8,234 nt of DNA, taken from an uncultured Eubacteriales bacterium. GTDB taxonomy: Bacteria; Bacillota; Clostridia; Oscillospirales; Acutalibacteraceae. The stretch is from NCBI GenBank assembly GCA_900313475.1, contig OMRJ01000091.1:1-8234 (forward strand), read 5' to 3'. The position numbers were made by a program, and so were the translations under genes. Position 1 is the first letter of the stretch; every line of letters starts with the position of its first letter. The notes under the pieces were generated by a model, which made no database searches, was not told the origin of the DNA, and worked only from the letters and a program-made list of their open reading frames with translations. Positions 1 to 5,621 of this stretch are shown here, piece after piece.

Positions 1-2
1 AC

Positions 3-128
3 GGATCAAAGTATCAGGCGACATGGATTGCGGCTTATGACTATCTCAACGGAGAAACTTATTACGAAGCAGTGTTCAATGTCGAGAACATTACCGCAGA
101 CACCGTTATCGCGATCAGGGAGAGATAA
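3..128 (+). CDS. C-terminal end of an unidentified protein, possibly a sugar/solute-binding protein (partial)
   Basis: An open frame entering from the left edge gives 41 residues and stops at TAA 126-128. The other two plus frames are poorer: one stops early and one gives an unlikely composition. The peptide contains the string AAYDYLNGE followed by a strand-like stretch and ENITADTVIAIRER at the end. A 'YDYLNGE' helix followed by a late strand and an asparagine-rich turn resembles the C-terminus of periplasmic-type sugar-binding proteins of ABC transporters. This is a resemblance from memory on a short fragment and not an identification. A strong terminator follows 63 bases later, so this gene ends its transcription unit and is not part of the glycogen operon. 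Confidence 0.5.
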   Translation, partial: GSKYQATWIAAYDYLNGETYYEAVFNVENITADTVIAIRER

Positions 129-191
129 CACCGAATAAATTGCAGACACCGTTAATGTTTCATTACGGCATATGTTGTTAACAAAAAAAAG

Positions 192-239
192 AACCGCACG
201 GCGTAATGCTTATGCATGGATGCCGTGCGGTTTGTTTTT
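192..239 (+). terminator. Intrinsic terminator, probably bidirectional
   Basis: A perfect 11-bp GC-rich stem (AACCGCACGGC at 192-202 with GCCGTGCGGTT at 222-232) is followed by a T-rich tract at 231-239. The loop holds a smaller inner stem, ATGC 206-209 with GCAT 214-217. An eight-A run at 183-190 lies just before the stem, so the minus strand also reads as stem plus T-run. It would end the upstream plus-strand gene. It could also stop any minus-strand transcript that reads past the phosphoesterase terminator, which suits the convergent arrangement. Confidence 0.9.
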
Positions 240-275
240 CGGCTTGACTGTTTTTGCTCAGAAAAGCAATACAGT

Positions 276-325
276 TAAACCGATTCCCGATTCTCTTTTG
301 TAAACCGATTCCCGATTCTCTTTTG
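276..325. repeat. Perfect 25-bp tandem duplication
   Basis: Two identical head-to-tail copies, 276-300 and 301-325, each beginning TAAACCGATTCCCG and ending CTCTTTTG. Each unit contains an internal near-repeat (CGATTC CCGATTC). The copies match at all 25 positions, which suggests a recent slippage duplication or a short variable-number repeat. It lies in non-coding DNA 36 bases after the upstream terminator. No function is apparent. Confidence 0.95.
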
Positions 326-451
326 CACACCTCAATGAGAAGTCGGAATACGGCGCATTTTTAATGTTATACGGATACCGTCCGTCAGACAGACCTTCAG
401 AGAAAACGCAACTCGGATGCATTTTCGGGTATACACAAAAATGAATAGTTT

Positions 452-551
452 AGGCTGACGGGACTTGAACCCGTGTCGGTTTTGACAGGTCGGATTTAGC
501 CCATGCCGTGTTAAAACACTTGCAAATACTTCAGGTATTCGCTTCGAGCCT
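452..551 (-). other. tRNA-like segment 1: T-arm plus partial acceptor stem
   Basis: Read on the minus strand, a 5-bp T-stem (ACGGG/CCCGT, 458-474) encloses a 7-base loop TTCAAGT that fits the tRNA T-loop consensus. It is followed directly by CAGCCT. An AGGCT at 547-551 can pair with AGCCT at 452-456, placing five acceptor-type pairs next to the T-stem as in a tRNA. The 100-base span is slightly longer than a class II tRNA. No convincing D-arm, anticodon arm or encoded CCA end is visible. Internal hairpins exist (GTGTT/AACAC; AATAC/GTATT). It may be a decayed tRNA, a tRNA-like domain of another RNA, or a chance resemblance. It is not an annotatable functional tRNA. Confidence 0.4.
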
Positions 552-593
552 TGCCTTGCCTGAACAAAAATCGACTCAGTTAAAACTGCTCTG

Positions 594-684
594 CAGGCTG
601 ACGGGATTCAAACCCATGCCGCCGTCAGTGCCCCTTTTCGGCACTTTTTCGCCCTTTTCGTCTTGACTTGCGCCGGCAAGCCTG
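594..684 (-). other. tRNA-like segment 2: T-arm plus acceptor stem
   Basis: On the minus strand CAGGCT (679-684) can pair with AGCCTG (594-599), giving six of seven acceptor-type pairs. It sits directly beside a T-arm at 601-617: ATGGG/CCCGT, including one G-U pair, around a 7-base loop TTTGAAT. The span is 91 bases, a class II tRNA size. The interior instead forms CTTGC/GCAAG (667-680) and AGTGCC/GGCACT (627-645) hairpins, with no recognisable anticodon arm. A competing stem, CTGACGG 598-604 with CCGTCAG 622-628, is also possible. The T-arm side resembles segment 1 (shared GTCAGCCT after CCC), so the two may be diverged copies. Confidence 0.4.
627..649 (+). terminator. Weak terminator-like hairpin
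   Basis: AGTGCC (627-632) pairs with GGCACT (640-645) around a 7-base loop, and five Ts follow at 645-649. On the plus strand this has the form of a short intrinsic terminator. No plus-strand gene or good promoter precedes it, and it lies inside tRNA-like segment 2 on the other strand, where it would be an internal hairpin instead. Its role is uncertain. Confidence 0.3.
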
Positions 685-746
685 CGCTTCAAAAAAAACG
701 GAAATTGCTCAAAAATTGTCTGCTGTCGGGCGGGCTTGAGACAGAT

Positions 747-794
747 AAAAAAACGCACTCCGCGGAGCACCGTTAAATGCTGCGGAGCGCGTTT
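747..794 (-). terminator. Intrinsic terminator of the phosphoesterase gene
   Basis: A long imperfect stem made of AAACGC 751-756 with GCGTTT 789-794, then CTCCGC 758-763 with GCGGAG 782-787, then AGCA 766-769 with TGCT 778-781. The pairing is interrupted by one A-C mismatch and a two-G bulge. On the minus strand it runs into seven Ts (747-753). It begins 11 bases beyond the phosphoesterase stop codon, so it is the natural transcript end of that gene. Confidence 0.9.
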
Positions 795-805
795 ATTCAT
801 ATAGA

Positions 806-2245
806 TTATTTGTGAAGAAGCATTCCGAAATATGATTTAAACATTCCGAACAGTGCGGTAACGAAATTGACAAAGAACATTGCGAAAGTGATTCCCAATC
901 CGTCGGGGAGGTCTGTTCCTTCCGTTTCGGTTACTTCAGTCTTTTTTATCGCATATGTGTCGATGAGTGATATTTCCTGTGTATCGTCATCAACAATATA
1001 CGCTTTGTAGATGAGCTTGTCGCCGTTTATTTCGGTTGTGCAGAAGCACCCGCCTCTGTCGCGTGTTGTCTCGGCAACAGCCGCAACATCGAGAACGGGA
1101 GGAATAGCATCCTCATGGACAGTGTAGCGCTTTGTGCCTGCCGTTGACGGGAGTGTATAGACCGTGCCGTCGGGATTAACCGCAAACATGATCTTTTCGC
1201 CGTTGTAAATTTCGTCGACATACGTCACGTTTTCGACAAGCGCGTCTCCCTTGACCTGATTTGTACGGAGGTACATATGATCGTGACCCGCGTACACCAT
1301 GTCGATTCCGAGTTTGTCAATGATAGGCAGCAGCACGTTTCTCATAATGATTGTGTCGGGCTTGTTGATGTTCTTGCCTGCCGAATAGAATGAACGGTGC
1401 GCGAGGACTATTTTCCACCGTGCGTTTGAATTTGACATATCGTTTATAAGCCAGTTTCTCTGCGCCTGGCTCATCGGGTACATATCATTCGTGTTGAGCA
1501 CCGCAAAGTGGGCGTTGCCGTAGTCAAACGAATAGTAAACGCCTTCTATTGATTCGTTTTTGCTCTGATCAAGGCAGAATGTGTTTTTGAAACAATTCGT
1601 GTTGAATTTGTTCGTGATGTTGCCGTCGTGGTTGCCCGCAACCGGAACCTGTGTAATTTTATCATTCGCAAAAGCAAAATTTGAAAAATACCAGTCCCAT
1701 TCTTCATTTGTGTTGTCATTGACATAGTCGCCGAGGTTGATTGTGAACTCTGCGTCCGGCATTGTGTCAAGCGCGCCCTTAAGCGTGAGCGCAGCGTGTG
1801 CAAAGTTTTCGTTACTGCTCGCCTGAACATCGGTTATTGTAATGAACTTAAACGCATCGTCGCGGTCATCGGTAACAAAAGATTTTGCGTCGCTCCAAAC
1901 GTTTGCGGCTGCGTCGCCGACTCTGTAGGTGTATGCAGTGCCCGCTTCAAGCTCCGTCACTGCCACCTGATGTGAATACTGCTTGCGGTAGAGATTTTCG
2001 GTGCCCGAGTAGATTTTTGCGTTTTCAAAGCTTCCGTTAAATTCCGAAGTTTTGACGATCTGAAGATCGGAGCCTGCCTTGCCCGTTGTGAACCAGCAGA
2101 AGCCTCTGCCCGTTGCTCCGTCACCGTACATGGTGCAGGATACATTTTTGACGGTATTGTCGGCAGCCGAAGCGACAGCCGCACCGCCTGTAAGCATCAG
2201 ACAAGCCAAGACTACGGAGAGAGTTTTTTTCAAAACATTTTTCAT
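806..2245 (-). CDS. Secreted purple-acid-phosphatase-like metallophosphoesterase
   Basis: The 479-residue protein starts with a signal peptide (MKNVLKK, then a hydrophobic core, with likely cleavage after ASA at residue 27). Residues about 32-125 look like the fibronectin-III-type N-domain of purple acid phosphatases. The calcineurin-like metallophosphoesterase domain (about 132-330) carries D139-x-Q, GDYVND 172-177, GNHD 204-207, H283 and GHDH 320-323, the usual two-metal site of a phosphomonoesterase or diesterase. The purple-enzyme tyrosine of GDxxY is Asn176 here, so colour and metal type should not be assumed. A C-terminal hydrophobic, phenylalanine-rich tail (about 451-479) may hold it at the membrane; there is no true LPxTG motif. 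The ATG at 2245 is chosen because AGGAGG lies seven bases upstream and the signal peptide begins there; an in-frame upstream ATG would add 18 residues without such a site. It is transcribed alone, away from glgB. The substrate is unknown. Confidence 0.88.
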   Translation of the reverse strand: MKNVLKKTLSVVLACLMLTGGAAVASAADNTVKNVSCTMYGDGATGRGFCWFTTGKAGSDLQIVKTSEFNGSFENAKIYSGTENLYRKQYSHQVAVTELEAGTAYTYRVGDAAANVWSDAKSFVTDDRDDAFKFITITDVQASSNENFAHAALTLKGALDTMPDAEFTINLGDYVNDNTNEEWDWYFSNFAFANDKITQVPVAGNHDGNITNKFNTNCFKNTFCLDQSKNESIEGVYYSFDYGNAHFAVLNTNDMYPMSQAQRNWLINDMSNSNARWKIVLAHRSFYSAGKNINKPDTIIMRNVLLPIIDKLGIDMVYAGHDHMYLRTNQVKGDALVENVTYVDEIYNGEKIMFAVNPDGTVYTLPSTAGTKRYTVHEDAIPPVLDVAAVAETTRDRGGCFCTTEINGDKLIYKAYIVDDDTQEISLIDTYAIKKTEVTETEGTDLPDGLGITFAMFFVNFVTALFGMFKSYFGMLLHK

Positions 2246-2283
2246 TTCCGTTCCTCCTGTAATAAGGATAAATTCATAAAAAA

Positions 2284-2312
2284 AGTATATCATCTTCATC
2301 GAAAAATGTCAA
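2284..2312 (-). promoter_or_regulatory. Sigma-A promoter of the phosphoesterase gene
   Basis: On the minus strand a perfect -35 TTGACA (2307-2312) is followed by a 17-base spacer and a -10 TATACT (2284-2289). TGA stands immediately upstream of the -10, giving an extended -10 element. The start of transcription would be near 2277, leaving a leader of about 30 bases that contains AGGAGG (2253-2258). Such a close match suggests strong basal expression unless it is repressed. Confidence 0.88.
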
Positions 2313-2348
2313 TTTATTTTCGGCAGTAAACAGGCATTCTTCGGATTA

Positions 2349-2366
2349 TTTTTACGGATGTAAAAA
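2349..2366. promoter_or_regulatory. Inverted repeat, possible operator
   Basis: TTTTTAC (2349-2355), spacer GGAT, then GTAAAAA (2360-2366): a perfect 7-bp inverted repeat. It lies between the two divergent promoters, about 37 bases upstream of the phosphoesterase -35 and 85 bases upstream of the glgB -35. Its AT-rich arms and position suit a binding site for a dimeric regulator, but part of the symmetry comes from T and A runs and could be chance. Confidence 0.4.
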
Positions 2367-2382
2367 AGTGCAATGTGAAAAA

Positions 2383-2397
2383 TGTGCACAATGCACA
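2383..2397. promoter_or_regulatory. Palindrome TGTGCA-CAA-TGCACA, possible operator
   Basis: A perfect 6-3-6 inverted repeat in the gap between the divergent promoters, 53 bases upstream of the glgB -35 and 70 bases upstream of the phosphoesterase -35. An overlapping 8-bp palindrome, TGTGCACA, occupies 2383-2390. Dyad symmetry of this size in an intergenic control region is typical of a transcription-factor site. It does not match the CcpA cre consensus, and no regulator gene is in the window. Confidence 0.5.
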
Positions 2398-2450
2398 AAA
2401 ACCACAAAAAATAAACAAAGATGCTTCTAACAAAATAGTCAAAAAAGTAC

Positions 2451-2479
2451 TTGAAAAAAGTGAGTAAATCTGGTAAGCT
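2451..2479 (+). promoter_or_regulatory. Likely sigma-A promoter of the glycogen operon
   Basis: TTGAAA (2451-2456), a 17-base spacer, then TAAGCT (2474-2479) with TGG directly upstream, giving an extended -10 (TGn). Transcription would start near 2486, which is almost exactly where the ribosome binding site GGAGGTG begins. The -10 is only a fair match, so a promoter further upstream cannot be excluded. Confidence 0.55.
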
Positions 2480-2485
2480 GATTGT

Positions 2486-2492
2486 GGAGGTG
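2486..2492 (+). promoter_or_regulatory. glgB ribosome binding site, decides the start codon
   Basis: GGAGGTG is a seven-base match to the anti-Shine-Dalgarno. The ATG at 2494 lies only three bases after GGAGG, which is too close for efficient initiation. The in-frame TTG at 2500 lies nine bases after it. I therefore prefer TTG 2500. A still earlier TTG at 2482 would lie before the site and is unlikely. Confidence 0.65.
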
Positions 2493-2499
2493 TATGCCC

Positions 2500-4401
2500 T
2501 TGAATAACAACAGAAAAAACAGCGCCGAATTACCCGTTTATCTTTTCAAACAGGGTCGAAACAGTGAGAGCTATGAATTTTTCGGCTCGCATGCCACCCC
2601 CGACGGCGCGGTGTTCAGAGTTTGGGCACCGAACGCAAAAAGCGTTTCGGTCACGGGCGATTTTTGCGGATGGAGCGAGGAAGCGCATCCTATGCACGAA
2701 ATAGCCGACGGTATCTGGGAGACGGAAGTAAGCGCAATAAAACGGTACGACACATATAAGTATTGCATAGAAGACAAAAAAGGTGTTCGGAGAATGAAAG
2801 CCGACCCGTATGCTTTTCACGCCGAAACCCGACCGGGCACTGCGTCTAAGTTCTATGAGCTTGACGGATTCAACTGGACGGACAAGTCCTATTTTTCGCG
2901 CAGGTCGCGCCGCACCGTTTACGAGAGTCCGGTAAACATCTATGAAATTCATGCCGGCTCATGGCGAACGAATGAAGACGGTTCGTTCCTGTCTTATCGC
3001 CTGCTTGCGGACGAACTGGCGCCGTATCTTACCGAAATGGGGTATACGCACGTTGAACTGATGCCTATAACGGAGCACCCGTTCGACGGCTCCTGGGGAT
3101 ATCAAACGACCGGTTATTTTGCCGTTACGTCGCGCTACGGCACGCCTCACGACTTTATGTATTTCGTCAACAAGCTGCACGAAAACGGCATCGGCGTAAT
3201 TCTTGACTGGGTGCCCGCTCATTTCCCTAAGGACGCATTCGGACTTTATGAGTTCGACGGCGAGTGCCAGTATGAGTATTCCGATCCGCTTAAGCGTGAG
3301 CATGCCGACTGGGGCACGCGCGTGTTTGACTACGGTAAAAATGAAGTTGTCAGCTTTCTTATTTCATCTGCATCTTTTTTCTTCAAAAAGTATCACATTG
3401 ACGGTCTGCGGGTGGATGCGGTGGCGTCAATGCTCTATCTTGATTACGGCAAAAGGGACGGCGAATGGCGTCCTAACATCTACGGCGGACGTGAGAATCT
3501 TGAAGCCGTGGCGTTTATACGTCACCTGAACGAGTGTATTTTCCGTGATCATCCGTACGCTCTCATGATAGCGGAGGAATCCACCGCTTGGCCGCTTGTG
3601 TCGCGTCCGGTGTCAGACGGAGGACTCGGCTTCAATTTCAAATGGAACATGGGATGGATGAACGACATTCTCCGTTACACCTCTCTTGACGGTCTGTCGA
3701 GAAAATACAATCACGATTTGATAACGTTTTCGCTTTTTTACGCTTTTTCGGAGAATTTCATTTTGCCGATTTCTCACGATGAGGTCGTGCACGGCAAGTG
3801 CTCGCTGATAAACAAGATGCCCGGAACATATGAAGAAAAATTCGCGGGCATGAAGGTCTTTTTGGGGTACATGTATTCGCACCCCGGAAAAAAGCTTCTG
3901 TTCATGGGCCAGGAGTTCGGGCAGTTTATCGAGTGGCAGGAGAAAAAACAGCTCGACTGGTTTCTGCTCGATTACGATTCTCACCGTACTCTGCACGATT
4001 TTACGGGCGCACTGAACAGACTCTACAAAAACAGCGCTCCCTTGTGGGAGATAGATTATTCGTGGGAGGGCTTCGAGTGGCTTGTCAGCGACGATTGCGA
4101 CAATTCCGTCGCGGCGTTTATGCGCACCGATAAAAAAGGGAACAGCATTGCGGCGGTGTGTAATTTCACGCCTGTCACGCGTAAAAACTACCGTATCGGC
4201 ATTGACCGCGCCGGTACCCTCACCGTTATACTCAATTCCGACGATGCCGCATTCGGCGGAAAAGGGGAGTTTGCGAAAAAACGAATTTTAACAAAGCGTA
4301 TTCCGATGCACGGCAAGGAAAATTCATTTGAGCTGACACTGCCGGGGCTGTCGTGCATTTACCTTAAATATACACCGGCAAAAAGAAAGGACGAAAAGTA
4401 A
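2500..4401 (+). CDS. glgB: 1,4-alpha-glucan branching enzyme
   Basis: A 633-residue cytoplasmic enzyme of family GH13 that cuts an alpha-1,4-glucan and rejoins the piece through an alpha-1,6 bond, forming branches in glycogen. The order is a CBM48 module (about 25-110, with FRVWAPNAKSVSVTGDF), the catalytic barrel (about 145-500) and an all-beta C-terminal domain. The visible GH13 regions are region I DWVPAH (236-241), nucleophile Asp306 in DGLRVDAVASM, acid/base Glu359 in IAEES, and the stabilising Asp427 in SHDEVVHGK. The length is that of shorter branching enzymes with a single N-terminal module; nothing is missing. The start is taken as TTG 2500 (ATG 2494 is the alternative, two codons longer). 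It is the first gene of the operon, and its stop overlaps the glgC start by one base (TAATG). Confidence 0.96.
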   Translation: MNNNRKNSAELPVYLFKQGRNSESYEFFGSHATPDGAVFRVWAPNAKSVSVTGDFCGWSEEAHPMHEIADGIWETEVSAIKRYDTYKYCIEDKKGVRRMKADPYAFHAETRPGTASKFYELDGFNWTDKSYFSRRSRRTVYESPVNIYEIHAGSWRTNEDGSFLSYRLLADELAPYLTEMGYTHVELMPITEHPFDGSWGYQTTGYFAVTSRYGTPHDFMYFVNKLHENGIGVILDWVPAHFPKDAFGLYEFDGECQYEYSDPLKREHADWGTRVFDYGKNEVVSFLISSASFFFKKYHIDGLRVDAVASMLYLDYGKRDGEWRPNIYGGRENLEAVAFIRHLNECIFRDHPYALMIAEESTAWPLVSRPVSDGGLGFNFKWNMGWMNDILRYTSLDGLSRKYNHDLITFSLFYAFSENFILPISHDEVVHGKCSLINKMPGTYEEKFAGMKVFLGYMYSHPGKKLLFMGQEFGQFIEWQEKKQLDWFLLDYDSHRTLHDFTGALNRLYKNSAPLWEIDYSWEGFEWLVSDDCDNSVAAFMRTDKKGNSIAAVCNFTPVTRKNYRIGIDRAGTLTVILNSDDAAFGGKGEFAKKRILTKRIPMHGKENSFELTLPGLSCIYLKYTPAKRKDEK

Positions 4402-5621
4402 TGGCAAGAAAAACAGAATGCATAGCTATGCTTCTTGCGGGAGGACAAGGCTCGCGTCTCGGAATCCTCACCAAGAAGATAGCGAAACCGGCAGTGCCCT
4501 ACGGCGGCAAATACCGTATCATTGATTTTCCTCTTTCAAACTGTGTCAATTCCGGCATTTATACGGTCGGAGTACTCACGCAGTATCAACCGCTTGAGCT
4601 GAACGATTATATCGGCAACGGTCAGGCGTGGGATCTCGACAGAAACGAGGGAGGTGTGCACATCCTCTCGCCGTATCAGCAGATAAACGGCACGGAGTGG
4701 TATAAAGGCACGGCAAACGCCATATATCAGAATATAAATTTCATTGACCGCTACGATCCCGAATATGTCGCGGTGCTTTCGGGTGACCACATCTACAAAA
4801 TGGATTACTCAAAGATGCTTGCTTTTCACAAGGAGAAAAACGCCGCGTGTACGATAGCGATGCTTGAAGTGCCGTGGGAGGAGGCGTCCCGTTTCGGACT
4901 TATGTTTACCGATGACAACGGCGCCATAACGGCTTTTGAAGAAAAACCGAAAAACCCGAAGTCAAACAAGGCGTCTATGGGCGTGTACATTTTTACCTGG
5001 AGCAAGCTGCGTGAATATCTGATCGCGGATGAAAACGACCCCGACAGCTCCAACGACTTCGGTAAAAATGTTATTCCGGCGATGCATGAAGCGGGGGAGC
5101 GTCTCTTTGCTTATAAGTTCGACGGCTACTGGAAAGATGTCGGCACAATAGACAGTCTTTGGGAAGCGAATCTCGACCTGCTGAACCCAAATGTAAACAT
5201 TGACCTTACGGATGAAGACTGGCGAATCTACTGCAAAAATTCTGCGCTTGCGCCGCACTTTGTATCATCGGATGCATTTGTTCAGAATTCGCTTGTTTCC
5301 GGCGGCTGCTATATCGACGGTCAAATAGATTACTCCGTGCTTTTTGCGAATGTGAATATCGAAAAGGGCGCCACGGTCAAATATTCCATAGTTATGCCCG
5401 GCACTACGGTTAAAGCGGACGCGACGGTACAGTATGCCATGGTTGCCGAAAATGCCGTTATCGAGCGCGGTGCTGTTGTCGGTGAGGATCCCGAACATTG
5501 CGGCGATCTCTCAAAATGGGGAGTTACCGTCATCGGCTCCGACACGGTGATAGGCAAAAACGCGAAGGTGAGCGCAAACAAAATGATAGACGAAAATGTC
5601 GGGGAGGGTACCGAAGTATGA
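4401..5621 (+). CDS. glgC: Glucose-1-phosphate adenylyltransferase, catalytic subunit
   Basis: A 406-residue enzyme that makes ADP-glucose and pyrophosphate from ATP and glucose-1-phosphate, the committed step of glycogen synthesis. The N-terminal nucleotidyltransferase fold has the glycine-rich loop LAGGQGSRL (12-20), AKPAVPYGGKYRIIDF (28-43), the catalytic Asp129 in SGDHIY, the sugar-phosphate-site FEEKP with Lys182, and YWKDVGT (243-249). From about residue 275 a left-handed beta-helix of hexapeptide repeats follows. The sequence closely follows the Bacillus type (GVLTQYQPLELNDYIG, WEEASRFG). All catalytic signatures are intact, in contrast to the next gene. AAAGGA lies about nine bases before the ATG, inside the glgB end, and the stop shares ATGA with the glgD start. 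This suggests coupled translation and balanced amounts of the two subunits. Confidence 0.97.
   Translation: MARKTECIAMLLAGGQGSRLGILTKKIAKPAVPYGGKYRIIDFPLSNCVNSGIYTVGVLTQYQPLELNDYIGNGQAWDLDRNEGGVHILSPYQQINGTEWYKGTANAIYQNINFIDRYDPEYVAVLSGDHIYKMDYSKMLAFHKEKNAACTIAMLEVPWEEASRFGLMFTDDNGAITAFEEKPKNPKSNKASMGVYIFTWSKLREYLIADENDPDSSNDFGKNVIPAMHEAGERLFAYKFDGYWKDVGTIDSLWEANLDLLNPNVNIDLTDEDWRIYCKNSALAPHFVSSDAFVQNSLVSGGCYIDGQIDYSVLFANVNIEKGATVKYSIVMPGTTVKADATVQYAMVAENAVIERGAVVGEDPEHCGDLSKWGVTVIGSDTVIGKNAKVSANKMIDENVGEGTEV

Larger units (their letters stand above)
129..750. other. Gene-free convergent intergenic region
   Basis: This stretch lies between two convergent genes. Open frames here are short and have unlikely composition. 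The longest (576-800, minus, 74 codons) runs through a terminator hairpin and a tRNA-like segment, so I do not regard it as a gene. The region holds the plus-strand terminator, a 25-bp tandem duplication, two tRNA-like minus-strand segments and several small hairpins (for example CTTGC/GCAAG at 667-680 and GTGTT/AACAC near 509-520). I see no good sigma-A promoter on either strand, so any RNA made here may depend on read-through. Confidence 0.7.

Noticed and set aside
276..325. CRISPR array
   Set aside because: The two units are directly adjacent with no spacers, there are only two copies, and no cas genes are nearby.
441..470. LPxTG-type sorting signal in the phosphoesterase tail (protein residues 441-470, not bases)
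   Set aside because: The sequence is LPDGL, not LPxTG, and the tail lacks the usual final cluster of basic residues.
452..551. Calling a functional tRNA or tmRNA here
   Set aside because: Only the T-arm and part of an acceptor stem are seen. There is no anticodon arm, no D-arm or tmRNA 5' signature and no tag reading frame.
576..800. A 74-codon minus-strand open frame in the intergenic region
   Set aside because: It runs through the phosphoesterase terminator hairpin and a T-arm-like segment, has no ribosome binding site and an arginine/proline-rich composition typical of chance frames.
2246..2299. Upstream in-frame start at 2299 for the phosphoesterase
   Set aside because: It would begin upstream of the predicted transcription start near 2277 and put 18 residues before a normal signal peptide. 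The ATG at 2245 has AGGAGG at seven bases.
2383..2397. CcpA catabolite-response element
   Set aside because: The palindrome lacks the central CG and the TGWAANCG arms of the cre consensus.
5498..5617. Forty-codon upstream extension of glgD
   Set aside because: It lies entirely inside glgC, is arginine-rich and unlike GlgD; the ATGA overlap start at 5618 begins the conserved sequence.
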